From Solitalea canadensis DSM 3403 (GTDB lineage Bacteria > Bacteroidota > Bacteroidia > Sphingobacteriales > Sphingobacteriaceae): a DNA stretch of 64,000 bases. Made by a program: the position numbers and the translations under genes. The stretch is from contig NC_017770.1 of assembly GCF_000242635.2 (NCBI RefSeq), positions 1,562,669 to 1,626,668 on the forward strand. The letters are read 5' to 3'. A model generated the notes under the pieces. The model saw only the letters and a list, made by a program, of their open reading frames with translations, had not been told where the DNA came from and made no database searches. Below, piece by piece: positions 19,588-28,004 of the stretch (positions are counted from its first letter, which is position 1; every line of letters begins with the position of its first letter).

Positions 19588-19595
19588 CAAAAATA
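19588..19595 (-). promoter_or_regulatory. -7 promoter element (TATTTTTG) of glnN
   Basis: An exact TAnnTTTG on the minus strand, 41 bases before the glnN ATG. Confidence 0.6.
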
Positions 19596-19994
19596 GTTTA
19601 TGAAATGGTTTTTGCAAGAAATTTTTAGATATTTTTTGAATTTTTTGATAAAAAAATGAATAAATACTGTTTTTGCGATAATTTTTTCGATGAAAATTGG
19701 CCTTTTGTAGACTTTAGTGTGGTTTTTTGGATGTGGGTGTAAACTGATCTGTTTTTTATTTTTAGCGTGAATTTATTGTTGAATAGTTAAAATATTACTT
19801 TTTTGTTGATGTACTTTATAATAAAATGAATATAAAATTGAAAATTATAAATAATTAGATGTGTTTTATTTCAAAAAATTAAACTCTACTTAAGTTTAAA
19901 AAGAGAAATTGGGTAGATAGTTTAGGTAATAGTTTTAAAATTATTTGTCTAAATTTTAAAGAATGTTGAAGAGATCGATAAGTGTTTTGATAAA
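19596..19994. other. AT-rich intergenic region upstream of glnN
   Basis: About 400 bases, very A/T-rich, with no ORF or clear dyad. It separates glnN from the CPBP protease gene, both on the minus strand. I see nothing specific in it beyond the promoter noted separately. Confidence 0.4.
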
Positions 19995-20672
19995 CTAGTT
20001 CATTTGTTTTTTTCCTAAATAGAAATACAACCCAATAGGTAAGGCGAAAATCTGGAAGAGGAAAATTATTGATGAAAGAGTTCCATGAGTTGAATGCAGG
20101 TTTTCATAAATGAAAAGCTGTAAACCCAACGGTCCGTTTGAAAAAATTACGATTGTTATCACATTCCATCCGAAATGCAGCGCAAAAGGAAGATACAATG
20201 ACTTGGTTTTTGCAAATGCATAAGCAAAGGCCAGCCCGGCTATGCCTGTCATTATAAATACAATGATTAGTTGAAAAGGATTACCAAACGCCCCCATGGT
20301 AAACCAATGATAAACTCCAAAACAAGCAGCAGATAATAAACAAGCTTTGTGAATGCCTATTTTCTTAATAGCTATATAAAGTAATGCACCTCTGAAAATC
20401 AATTCTTCGAACAAAACAGATTTGAAAACCCACCATAATGCTGTTAGGAATTGAAGAAAAGTATATTCAACATTTAATCGCCAACTGTTATTTAAGGTAT
20501 ATGCCCTTAGTAAATGATAGGTAATGCCAATACCTGCTGCCATCAAAATACCAAAAGCTAAATCCTTAAGTCGTGATTTTGTAGGCATTAACCCGAGTAT
20601 TGATAGATTTTTCCGCTCGTAGATCCAGAGTATTAACCATGAAATTATAAGTTCGACTACTATACCAATCAT
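19995..20672 (-). CDS. CPBP-family intramembrane metalloprotease
   Basis: 225 residues with about six predicted membrane helices. The CPBP/Abi signature is present: EELIFRGALL (EExxxR, about residues 94-99), the FxxxH-type motif FGVYHW (about 118-123), and HFGWN (about 168-172), giving the Glu/His catalytic set of the Rce1-like intramembrane proteases. Substrate unknown; members process prenylated proteins, sigma-regulators or peptides, or confer bacteriocin immunity. The start ATG at 20672 gives a very short N-terminus directly into helix 1, so an upstream start is possible, but no in-frame one is evident. Confidence 0.8.
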   Translation of the reverse strand: MIGIVVELIISWLILWIYERKNLSILGLMPTKSRLKDLAFGILMAAGIGITYHLLRAYTLNNSWRLNVEYTFLQFLTALWWVFKSVLFEELIFRGALLYIAIKKIGIHKACLLSAACFGVYHWFTMGAFGNPFQLIIVFIMTGIAGLAFAYAFAKTKSLYLPFALHFGWNVITIVIFSNGPLGLQLFIYENLHSTHGTLSSIIFLFQIFALPIGLYFYLGKKQMN

Positions 20673-20784
20673 TGTATAACAGAGGTGAAAATGTGAAACT
20701 TAAAATAGAGGTATTTGATTGATGATCAAAATACTTCAAAGAATATTATATTAAACAATAGATAATGCTACCAAAGGCTAAAAA

Positions 20785-20805
20785 CACATCATTACCTCTC
20801 CATTT
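20785..20805 (+). promoter_or_regulatory. Shared upstream motif 1, copy 1
   Basis: ACATCATTACCTCTC followed by CATTT. It matches the consensus CTACATCAnnnCCTCTC found also at 22073, 24432 and 30920; here the first two bases differ. It is 203 bases before the start codon. Confidence 0.5.
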
Positions 20806-20895
20806 ATTTATTGTATTGACTTTATAATGAAGAAAAATAGTATTGTTTCTGTTATGAAAACTTCATTTTATCACCTTTTAGCGAATGAAAGGTAA

Positions 20896-20916
20896 TGTGT
20901 AGTATTATTGTGCAGT
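20896..20916 (+). promoter_or_regulatory. Shared upstream motif 2, copy 1 (TGTGTAGTATTATTGTGCAG)
   Basis: A 20-base element repeated nearly identically before copies 2 and 3, each 66-72 bases from the start codon. It contains TATTATTG, one mismatch from the -7 consensus, so it may be the promoter itself or an operator overlapping it. Confidence 0.5.
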
Positions 20917-20987
20917 TAACCTGACTTTTTCTTCATTTATAGCACACCTAAATTTAGGTTTATTATGTTATCTAAATTTATTAGTAG

Positions 20988-21719
20988 ATGAAACGTTTTA
21001 ATATCCATACCACATTAACGGGATTGCTAAGTGCAGGTATAATAAGCTTAACGTGTGAAGCAAAGTTTAATAATGGAAACGAGCTTGCTCTTCCAGGGTC
21101 ACAATCTATTATTAAGTCAATAAGTTCCGGTACCAAAGTGCTTATTATAGGCATTGACGGATGCCACCTGGATGCTTTAAATGCAGGCAATAATCCTAAT
21201 ATTATAAGCCTGATGACTAACAACTTTTACAATCTCAATGCATTTACTTCTGCTCCAACATTTAACAGTAAAGAATGGTCAACATTGTTAAACGACCTTA
21301 TTAATCTAAAATATAATAACCATTATTCAGATACCTACTATTTTGATTATTCCAATTTCATAAAAAATGCTGAAGCACAAAATTCATCATTAAGAACTAT
21401 TTCAATTGCACATTGGGATGCAATTAATAACATTGTACTTGATGGTGTGGATATTGAAAAATCGCCAACAAACGATGTTGATGTGAAAAATGAAGCAGTA
21501 AACGCTTTGGTAAAAGATAACCCGGATATTCTTTTTGCTTATTTTGATGATGTAGATCATGCTGGGCATTCTACTGGATTTGGACCTGGGAACCCTCATT
21601 ATATGTCGGCACTTAGTAAGGTGGATGGATATGTGGGTGAAATTTTAACAGCACTCCATAATCGTCCTGATTATACTAATGAAGACTGGTTGATTATTGT
21701 TACCAGAAGCAAGAAATAA
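20988..21719 (+). pseudogene. Truncated, diverged phosphodiesterase copy 1 (alkaline-phosphatase superfamily)
   Basis: 243 residues aligning along their length with the first ~240 residues of the two intact 551-residue paralogues downstream, then ending abruptly (IIVTRSKK) where those continue IIVSPDHGG. It therefore lacks the DHGG metal site, the last metal His and the whole LamG domain. The likely nucleophile position (Ser92 in the paralogues) is Asn93 here. The N-terminal signal is kept but the lipobox is poor (SLTC). The remaining metal motif DDVDHAGH is intact. I infer a decayed copy without hydrolase activity; a residual binding role is possible but unsupported. Confidence 0.75.
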
Positions 21720-21947
21720 CCTAACATTAAAAGCCCATTAAGAAATAAGGGTGATAGTAACTTTTGAACCTAACAATGTAAATTTTCCTTCTGCATACTC
21801 CTCTCTTATACATGGTAATAAAGATAAAACCGGTTTAAACCCAAAGGAAATACCTGAATATGCAGTATGATTGCTCTCTGCTATTTAAATCAGGTGTAGA
21901 GTTATGAATAACATAAAATCATTAATTGAATCATAATACTCAAATGA

Positions 21948-22160
21948 TTAGGATTCTATCTCCATCGGTAATATAATTTCAATACAATCAGGATTTTTAT
22001 ACTTGGAGGAGCTCCCGATAGTAACCTGCTCAAATAAATTGATTAATCCGTTGTAGTTACCATCTTCTTCAGCTACATCATCTCCTCTCAATTGTAGTTT
22101 ATTATATAATTTAATTAAACCCAAAACAACATATTTCAGATCGATTAGGCCTTTTTTTGA
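21948..22160 (-). pseudogene. Minus-strand coding remnant, no start codon
   Basis: A 70-codon open frame ending at TAA (21948-21950). It has protein-like composition (GLIDLKYVVLGLIKLYNK, then LRGDDVAEEDGNYNGL) but no in-frame ATG near its beginning. Upstream it runs into the copy 2 promoter region. I do not recognise the family. It looks like the 3' end of a gene cut by the arrival or duplication of the phosphodiesterase unit. A chance open frame cannot be excluded. Confidence 0.35.
22073..22093 (+). promoter_or_regulatory. Shared upstream motif 1, copy 2
   Basis: CTACATCATCTCCTCTCAATT, the best match to the shared consensus. It is 193 bases before the copy 2 start and overlaps the minus-strand coding remnant. 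Confidence 0.5.
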
Positions 22161-22174
22161 GAAAAAAATACAAA

Positions 22175-22194
22175 GTGTAGTATTGTTGTGCAGT
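22175..22194 (+). promoter_or_regulatory. Shared upstream motif 2, copy 2
   Basis: GTGTAGTATTGTTGTGCAGT, 72 bases before the copy 2 start codon, matching the copy 1 and copy 3 elements with one or two changes. Downstream, a second conserved block (ACTGTATTATTGAG, then ACTAAACAACCA) is shared with copy 3. Confidence 0.5.
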
Positions 22195-22265
22195 CATAAT
22201 TTAATGACACTGTATTATTGAGCATATAATTTAGCGGCACTAAACAACCAATATATTACTAAATT

Positions 22266-23921
22266 ATGAAACCTTTAAACTTAAAAATCCGTACCGCTTT
22301 CCTGGGTATGTTAAGTGCGAGCATATTATTTGTTTCGTGTGAAAAATCACAATTAGTTAGTGGTGATTCTGATACTAATTTAAAAACCGAAGCAGGTACT
22401 GGTACTAAAAAGGTATTAGTTATCGGTATTGATGGATGTAGACAGGATGTAATGATGTCTTCCAATACACCTAACCTGCACAGTCTTTTAACCAATGCCG
22501 TTTATAGTTTGGATGCGTTAACGTTATCTCCGTCGTGGAGCGGCAATGGCTGGTCTACGCTTTTAACGGGGGTAAATCACCTGAAGCACGGTATTACCGG
22601 TAATGATTTTACCATTCCGCACGACTTTGTAACCTATCCTAACTTCTTAAAACGTGCAGAAACTTATGATTCGTCATTAAGAACCATGTCAATCGTTCAT
22701 TGGGGTCCGATTAATGATTATATCATGGAAAACATCGATGTGGAAAGAACCTTTTCCACAGATTTAGCAGTGAAAAATGACGTGGTAAATACCTTAAACA
22801 CCGATAATCCGGATATTTTATTTGTGCATTTTGATGATGTGGATCACGCCGGACATACCTATGGGTTTAGTTCTACCGTTTCGCAATATGTGAGTGCCAT
22901 CAATCAAACAGACATTTATGTAGGTGAAATTTTAACTGCTTTACGCAACCGTCCGAATTATGCCAATGAAGATTGGTTAATCATTGTATCTCCGGATCAT
23001 GGAGGTTCGGATACCAACCACTCAGGGGTTAATTATGAAGACAGAAATATTTTCTCCATCTATCACAATAAAAACTTTGCCGCCAATAAGATAGAAGCAA
23101 AAACACTTGTTTCGCAATCAACGATCAATGCAAACATCGTAAATTATAATTCGAAGAGAGTTTACGCTGCAGTTTCAAATACTGCCTATAATTTTGGCAC
23201 CAGTCAGGATTTTACAATTGAATGCCGCATAAAAACAACATCATTTAGTGGAGATCCGTCTATTGTTTCCAATAAAGACTGGGCTTCAGGCAATAATAAG
23301 GGTTTTGTCATTGCTGCAAAAGGAGATTCATGGAAAGTGAATATCGGCGACGGATCTAACCGTGCAGATTTTGAGGGAGGTTATCCGATTACCGACGGTA
23401 ACTGGCATCATATTGCAGTTACTTTTACCAGAAATGGAACGATGAAAGCCTACCAGGATGGAATGTATCTTGGAGAAACTTCTATAGCTAACGTACAGGA
23501 CATTACTTCAGGCTTGCCTTTGGTAATCGGTCAGGACGGAACCAAAGCCTATTCTGATTATGTAAACGGTCAGATTTCAGAGGTTCGTGTTTGGAACTAT
23601 GCACTTGATTCAGCTACTGTGATAAATAACTCTTGTTCATTTGTAACCGCCAGTCACCCTAACTACAGTAATTTAATTGGTTACTGGAAAGGGTTGAATG
23701 ATGTGAACAAAACAATGATTGACAGTAGTCCATTTGCTCGGACTATGACCCTTTCGGGCACTATCAACAGAACCAATACCAATTCATCTTTAAAATGTTA
23801 TGTAGCGCATATTGTACCTTATATGGTTGATTATGCATATTCTGCATTAACATGGTTAGGTGTTCCTATCTCTCCCTCGTGGAACTTAGATGGGCGTTCA
23901 TGGATTCCAACACAACAATAA
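22266..23921 (+). CDS. Phosphodiesterase/nucleotide pyrophosphatase-like lipoprotein with LamG domain, copy 2
   Basis: A 551-residue predicted lipoprotein (lipobox ending at Cys25, SILFVSC). Residues about 48-260 form an alkaline-phosphatase-superfamily phosphodiesterase domain: metal Asp56 in GIDGCRQD, likely nucleophile Ser92 in PSWSGNGW (Thr in classic ENPPs), Asp193/His197 in DVDHAGH, Asp244/His245 in PDHGG, and His252. Residues about 300-465 are a LamG/concanavalin-like beta-sandwich (DFTIECRIKTTS, then DGNWHHIAVTF), a common carbohydrate-binding fold. It is probably surface- or periplasm-facing. The substrate is unknown; removal of phosphodiester groups from a glycan is inferred from the neighbouring glycoamylase-like genes. 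A terminator follows. Confidence 0.8.
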   Translation: MKPLNLKIRTAFLGMLSASILFVSCEKSQLVSGDSDTNLKTEAGTGTKKVLVIGIDGCRQDVMMSSNTPNLHSLLTNAVYSLDALTLSPSWSGNGWSTLLTGVNHLKHGITGNDFTIPHDFVTYPNFLKRAETYDSSLRTMSIVHWGPINDYIMENIDVERTFSTDLAVKNDVVNTLNTDNPDILFVHFDDVDHAGHTYGFSSTVSQYVSAINQTDIYVGEILTALRNRPNYANEDWLIIVSPDHGGSDTNHSGVNYEDRNIFSIYHNKNFAANKIEAKTLVSQSTINANIVNYNSKRVYAAVSNTAYNFGTSQDFTIECRIKTTSFSGDPSIVSNKDWASGNNKGFVIAAKGDSWKVNIGDGSNRADFEGGYPITDGNWHHIAVTFTRNGTMKAYQDGMYLGETSIANVQDITSGLPLVIGQDGTKAYSDYVNGQISEVRVWNYALDSATVINNSCSFVTASHPNYSNLIGYWKGLNDVNKTMIDSSPFARTMTLSGTINRTNTNSSLKCYVAHIVPYMVDYAYSALTWLGVPISPSWNLDGRSWIPTQQ

Positions 23922-23966
23922 TAATTATTAACCTTTAAAATAAGTAAACCAAGAGTTGTTTAGTGG

Positions 23967-24000
23967 GAGAGACTATCTTTAAAAGATAGTCTCTTTTATT
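23967..24000 (+). terminator. Rho-independent terminator after phosphodiesterase copy 2
   Basis: GAGACTATCTT / AAGATAGTCTC perfect 11-bp stem followed by TTTTATTT, 45 bases after the stop. Confidence 0.9.
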
Positions 24001-24223
24001 TGGTATCAATTTAATGGGAGTGCAAGCATACGACATTACCCGATAGACAGATCAACCCGAAAAGTTGGAGGAATAGAATTGTATACTCAAAATTTATGAC
24101 TCTTAAATAATTTAAATTACCGGAGGAGAATAACCTTAATAGGTATACATCAATCTAATACCGAGCCCCTGATGGGGCGAAACTAATGCTCTTTAAGTTT
24201 CACTCCATCCGGAGTTAACTTTT

Positions 24224-24400
24224 CTAATCTTTTATTTCTATTAAGGCTAGACTTCTCCAAAGTTCTCTCTTTAATGATGAAATTATTTCCTTTTGTCCCT
24301 CGGCTTTTCCGCTTGATCCGATAAGACCTCCAAACCGGTTGTTTTGGATAAAGCTAATTAAATCATCCTCATAGATCCATTCAATGATAGTTGCTTTACA
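24224..24400 (-). pseudogene. Minus-strand coding remnant, no start codon
   Basis: A 58-codon frame ending at TAG (24224-24226), with convincing protein character (TIIEWIYEDDLISFIQNN, then GLIGSSGKAEGQKEIISS) but no in-frame ATG; a TGA stop closes it upstream at 24401-24403. I do not recognise the family. Like the remnant before copy 2, it lies directly upstream of a phosphodiesterase copy in the opposite orientation, so both may derive from one ancestral neighbour gene. Confidence 0.35.
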
Positions 24401-24431
24401 TCAACCACACCTTACTATTGTTATACGCAAA

Positions 24432-24453
24432 CTACATCATCTCCACTCTACTT
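24432..24453 (+). promoter_or_regulatory. Shared upstream motif 1, copy 3
   Basis: CTACATCATCTCCACTC, one mismatch to the shared consensus, 209 bases before the copy 3 start. The following TTGTTTATTGTATAC aligns with the copy 1 upstream region. Confidence 0.5.
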
Positions 24454-24555
24454 GTTTATTGTATACAATTTATGATAAAGTTCAAAAGGTATAATATCAT
24501 AGTAAAGCACTCCCTATATGCCGGTATTTGATGTTTTGGTGTATGAAAAAAGAAA

Positions 24556-24575
24556 TGTGTAGTAGTATTGTGCAG
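24556..24575 (+). promoter_or_regulatory. Shared upstream motif 2, copy 3
   Basis: TGTGTAGTAGTATTGTGCAG, 66 bases before the copy 3 start codon; differs from copy 1 in the central ATT/AGT positions. Confidence 0.5.
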
Positions 24576-24640
24576 GTAAGTTTACTTGTACTGTATTATT
24601 GAGGTCATAATTTAGCAGCACTAAACAACCAATTGTTATT

Positions 24641-26296
24641 ATGAAATCATTCAACTTAAAAATCCATACCGCTTTCTTGGGTATGTTGAGTGCGAGCATA
24701 CTCTTTGTTTCGTGCGAGAAATCACAATTAGTTAGTGGTGATTCTGATGCTAATTTGAAAACCGAAGCCGGTACTGGTACTAAAAAGGTATTGGTTATCG
24801 GTATTGATGGATGCAGACAGGATGTAATGATGTCTGCCAATACACCTAACCTGCACAGTCTTTTAACCAATGCCGTTTATAGTTTGGATGCATTAACCTT
24901 ATCTCCATCGTGGAGCGGCAATGGCTGGTCTACGCTTTTAACGGGGGTAAATCACCTGAAGCACGGTATTACCGGTAATGATTTTACCATTCCGCACGAC
25001 TTTGTAACCTATCCTAACTTCTTAAAACGTGCCGAAAGTTATAATTCGTCATTAAGAACCATGTCAATCGTTCATTGGGGTCCGATTAATGATTACATCA
25101 TGGAAAATATCGATGTGGAAAGAACCTTTTCCACAGATTTAGCAGTGAAAAATAATGTGGTAAGCACCTTAAACACCGATAATCCGGATATTTTATTTGT
25201 GCATTTTGACGATGTGGATCACGCAGGACATACCTATGGGTTTAGTTCTACCGTTTCGCAATATGTGAGTGCCATCAATCAAACAGACATTTACGTAGGT
25301 GAAATTTTAACTGCTTTACGCAACCGTCCGAATTATGCCAATGAAGATTGGTTAATCATTGTATCTCCGGATCATGGAGGTTCGGATACCAACCACACAG
25401 GGGTTAATTATGAAGACAGAAATATTTTCTCCATCTATCACAATAAAAACTTTGCCGCCAATAAGATAGAAGCAAAAACACTTGTTTCGCAATCAACGAT
25501 CAATGCAAACATCGTAAATTATAATTCGAAGAAAGTTTACGCTGCTGTTTCAAATGCTGCCTATAATTTTGGTACCAGTCAGAATTTTACAATTGAATGC
25601 CGCATAAAAACAACGTCATTTAGTGGAGATCCGTCTATTGTATCGAATAAAAACTGGGCTTCGGGCAATAATAAGGGTTTTGTCATTGCTGCCAAAGGAA
25701 ATTCATGGAAAGTGAATATCGGTGACGGATCTAACCGTGCAGATTTTGAGGGAGGTTATCCGATTAACGATGGTAACTGGCACCATATTGCAGTTACTTT
25801 TACCAGAAATGGAACGATGAAAGCCTACCAGGATGGAATGTATCTTGGAGAAACTTCTATAGCTAACGTACAGGATATTAATTCAGGCCTACCTTTGGTA
25901 ATCGGTCAGGACGGAACCAAAGCCTATTCTAATTATGTAAACGGTCAGATTTCAGAGGTTCGTGTTTGGAACTATGCACTTGATTCATCCACAATTATAA
26001 ATAACTCTTGTTCATTTGTAACCACCAGCCATCCTAAATACAGTAATTTAATTGGTTACTGGAAAGGGTTGAATGATGCGAACAAAACAATGATTGATAG
26101 TAGTCCCTTTGCCCGAAACATGACCCTTTCGGGCACTATCAACAGAACCAATACCAATTCATCTTTAAAATGTTATGTAGCGCATATTGTGCCTTATATG
26201 GTTGATTATGCTTACTCTGCATTAACATGGTTAGGTGTTCCTATCTCTCCCTCGTGGAACTTAGACGGGCGTTCATGGATTCCAACACAACAATAA
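24641..26296 (+). CDS. Phosphodiesterase/nucleotide pyrophosphatase-like lipoprotein with LamG domain, copy 3
   Basis: 551 residues with the same architecture as copy 2: lipobox at Cys25, alkaline-phosphatase-superfamily domain at about 48-260, LamG-like domain at about 300-465. By eye I count 24 substitutions relative to copy 2 (about 96% identity), none at the predicted metal or nucleophile residues (Asp56, Ser92, Asp193, His197, Asp244, His245, His252). The duplication is therefore recent and both copies appear functional. The stop codon is 25 bases before the next start with no terminator between, so it is probably co-transcribed with the glycoamylase-like lipoprotein. Confidence 0.8.
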   Translation: MKSFNLKIHTAFLGMLSASILFVSCEKSQLVSGDSDANLKTEAGTGTKKVLVIGIDGCRQDVMMSANTPNLHSLLTNAVYSLDALTLSPSWSGNGWSTLLTGVNHLKHGITGNDFTIPHDFVTYPNFLKRAESYNSSLRTMSIVHWGPINDYIMENIDVERTFSTDLAVKNNVVSTLNTDNPDILFVHFDDVDHAGHTYGFSSTVSQYVSAINQTDIYVGEILTALRNRPNYANEDWLIIVSPDHGGSDTNHTGVNYEDRNIFSIYHNKNFAANKIEAKTLVSQSTINANIVNYNSKKVYAAVSNAAYNFGTSQNFTIECRIKTTSFSGDPSIVSNKNWASGNNKGFVIAAKGNSWKVNIGDGSNRADFEGGYPINDGNWHHIAVTFTRNGTMKAYQDGMYLGETSIANVQDINSGLPLVIGQDGTKAYSNYVNGQISEVRVWNYALDSSTIINNSCSFVTTSHPKYSNLIGYWKGLNDANKTMIDSSPFARNMTLSGTINRTNTNSSLKCYVAHIVPYMVDYAYSALTWLGVPISPSWNLDGRSWIPTQQ

Positions 26297-26321
26297 TTAC
26301 TAAATATTCAACCAATTTATT

Positions 26322-27650
26322 ATGAAAAAGTTAGTTAACACTTTTAAACTATTTGTGGTAGTGTTCTTATTTACAGGATTTTTTTCTTGTAAAAAAGATG
26401 CTCCTTCAGTTGATAAAGCTGAAGGAACTTCAAGTGCCGAAAAGGAAACTCAGGCTACTTCTGCTTCCATTCTTAAGGATTTGTTTCGCAATTCATACAG
26501 AGTTTATGAAATGCAGCGAAATGCCAAAGGTATTTACCGCGATTCTAAGCTATTTAATGGGACAGACTATCATCCTGCTTCTGTAGCAAATATTGGAGTG
26601 GGGTTGGTATCATTATGTATTGCTGACAAGATGGGCTGGACTACCACTGCCAGTCAACAGGTAATCACTACACTTCGTACATTACTGGGTTATGATAGTA
26701 CTTTTAATTTAGATAGAAATGCAGCAGGTTTTCCTCGTCATTTTGTGGATATGAATACCGGTGCCCAAGCCTGGAATTCAGAGTACAGCACGATTGATGC
26801 TGCAATTATGGTAGATGGAGCCTTGTTCTGTAAAAAATATTTCAGTACCAATACTACCATTGCCAACCTTGCTGACTCGTTGTATAAGTCTATTAATTGG
26901 TCAAAAGCAATTGCTAATCCGACAACAGGTAAAATGTATTTATCATTAGATGCAAATGGCAATGGAATTGGTACCACTTCGGTTTATAATGAATATATGC
27001 TGGTTGCTCATTTAGCTTACAAAGCAGAAAACGGAGCAGGAGGAAATGCAACCACCTTATGGAATAATTTTTTTGCAAATACAGCAAATTTACCAAAATC
27101 AAACTATTGGGGAAATGAAACATTAACCGACTATCCGGGATCTTTTTTATCAAGTTTTATTCCTCAATTCTGCTATTATTTGTGTAATCCATACTCTGCA
27201 AGCAGTCAGTACATGGGTTATATGAATAGCTCAATGTTGGCCGATAAGAAATGGTGGACATTTACACCTGGCCTCGCAACCTACAACTGGGGACTTGGCG
27301 CTGGCACTGGGCCTTCCGGATACCATGCAGATCGTATCAATGATAATGCTGATAAAGTAGTGTCTCCGCATATTGTTAGTGGTTTCATTCCTATCAATTC
27401 AACAGCTGATGATAACCTTGTTAGTATGTATAATGCCAATAAGGGGGTTTATACGCTACCTGGATCATCCTACAAAATTCTTTGGAGATATAGTGTAACC
27501 AACACATCATGGAAAGCTACTGAAGTGCAAGGAATTGATTTTTCATCTATGCTTTTTGGATTAGCATCATTGTCAAATAATTGCGGAACAACGTTTTTTA
27601 CTCAAAATAATAATTACTCTTTCCCAGTGTATGCATTTAATCCTATTTAG
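26322..27650 (+). CDS. Glycoamylase-like lipoprotein (possible beta-glucan hydrolase)
   Basis: 442 residues with a lipoprotein signal (FLFTGFFSCKK, Cys23). The body looks like an (alpha/alpha)6 glycoamylase-like domain: RDSKLFNGTDYHPASVANIGVGLVSL near residue 73, then SEYSTIDAAIMVDGALFCKKYF near 152, the position where that fold carries its E-x-S-T-x-D-T/A signature, and YNWGLGAGTGPSGYHAD near 325. This fold includes GH144 endo-beta-1,2-glucanases, but I cannot assign a GH family firmly. It follows phosphodiesterase copy 3 at 25 bases, suggesting an operon. A weak hairpin (GACTTA/TAAGTC) lies about 27 bases after the stop. Confidence 0.6.
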   Translation: MKKLVNTFKLFVVVFLFTGFFSCKKDAPSVDKAEGTSSAEKETQATSASILKDLFRNSYRVYEMQRNAKGIYRDSKLFNGTDYHPASVANIGVGLVSLCIADKMGWTTTASQQVITTLRTLLGYDSTFNLDRNAAGFPRHFVDMNTGAQAWNSEYSTIDAAIMVDGALFCKKYFSTNTTIANLADSLYKSINWSKAIANPTTGKMYLSLDANGNGIGTTSVYNEYMLVAHLAYKAENGAGGNATTLWNNFFANTANLPKSNYWGNETLTDYPGSFLSSFIPQFCYYLCNPYSASSQYMGYMNSSMLADKKWWTFTPGLATYNWGLGAGTGPSGYHADRINDNADKVVSPHIVSGFIPINSTADDNLVSMYNANKGVYTLPGSSYKILWRYSVTNTSWKATEVQGIDFSSMLFGLASLSNNCGTTFFTQNNNYSFPVYAFNPI

Positions 27651-28004
27651 AAGTAGGTATAGTTGATAAGGTAAGACTTAAAAGTGATAAGTCTGTTTTT
27701 CTAATGATTATGGAGCATGGTTCCTTCGGCCTCCCCCGATTGAATCGTGTTCCATTTGATGTATATAATACTATTTGTGTTTTGTACATTAAAAATTTAT
27801 TTTGAAAAATGATTTAGATCAATAACTTAGCGAAGTTTTAATTTAATATGAAAAGGTTGAACCCGACATTTTTCATAATAAATTCTTTTATGATTACCGA
27901 GAACAATCAGAATTTAAGGATTGTCCTCAATTAAAGAATTTATTTATCAGCAGATCTTCCCACTCTCTGCCTGATTAATAATCACAACCATATTTATAAC
28001 CAAA
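27651..28004. other. Intergenic region before the propeller regulator
   Basis: About 350 bases. Near the left end, GACTTA-AAAGTGA-TAAGTC followed by TGTTTTTC is a plausible terminator of the preceding gene. The remainder is AT-rich and probably contains the regulator promoter, but no exact TAnnTTTG is seen. The shared motif 1 found before the phosphodiesterase genes is absent here. Confidence 0.4.

Larger units (their letters stand above)
20673..20987 (+). other. Upstream region of phosphodiesterase copy 1
   Basis: About 315 bases between the divergent CPBP gene and the first phosphodiesterase copy. It carries two elements shared with copies 2 and 3: the CATCAT..CCTCTC motif at 20785-20805 and the TGTGTAGTATT element at 20896-20916. 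The sequence between them also aligns loosely with the copy 3 upstream region (TTTATTGTAT near 20805). Confidence 0.5.
24065..24640. other. Intergenic region between phosphodiesterase copies 2 and 3
   Basis: It holds two small dyads close together: GCCCC-TGAT-GGGGC at 24165-24178 and ACTCC-ATCC-GGAGT at 24202-24215. Also present are a minus-strand coding remnant (24224-24400) and the two shared upstream motifs. The dyads resemble short palindromic repeats scattered in related genomes, but only this paired copy is seen here (a lone ACTCC-GAT-GGAGT occurs near 42319). Confidence 0.5.

Noticed and set aside
19995-20672. CPBP gene as part of the glycan locus
   Set aside because: Divergent orientation and no shared motif upstream; assigned as independent.
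24165-24215. Riboswitch formed by the two small dyads
   Set aside because: They lie more than 400 bases upstream of the gene, before its promoter elements, and match no riboswitch layout I know.
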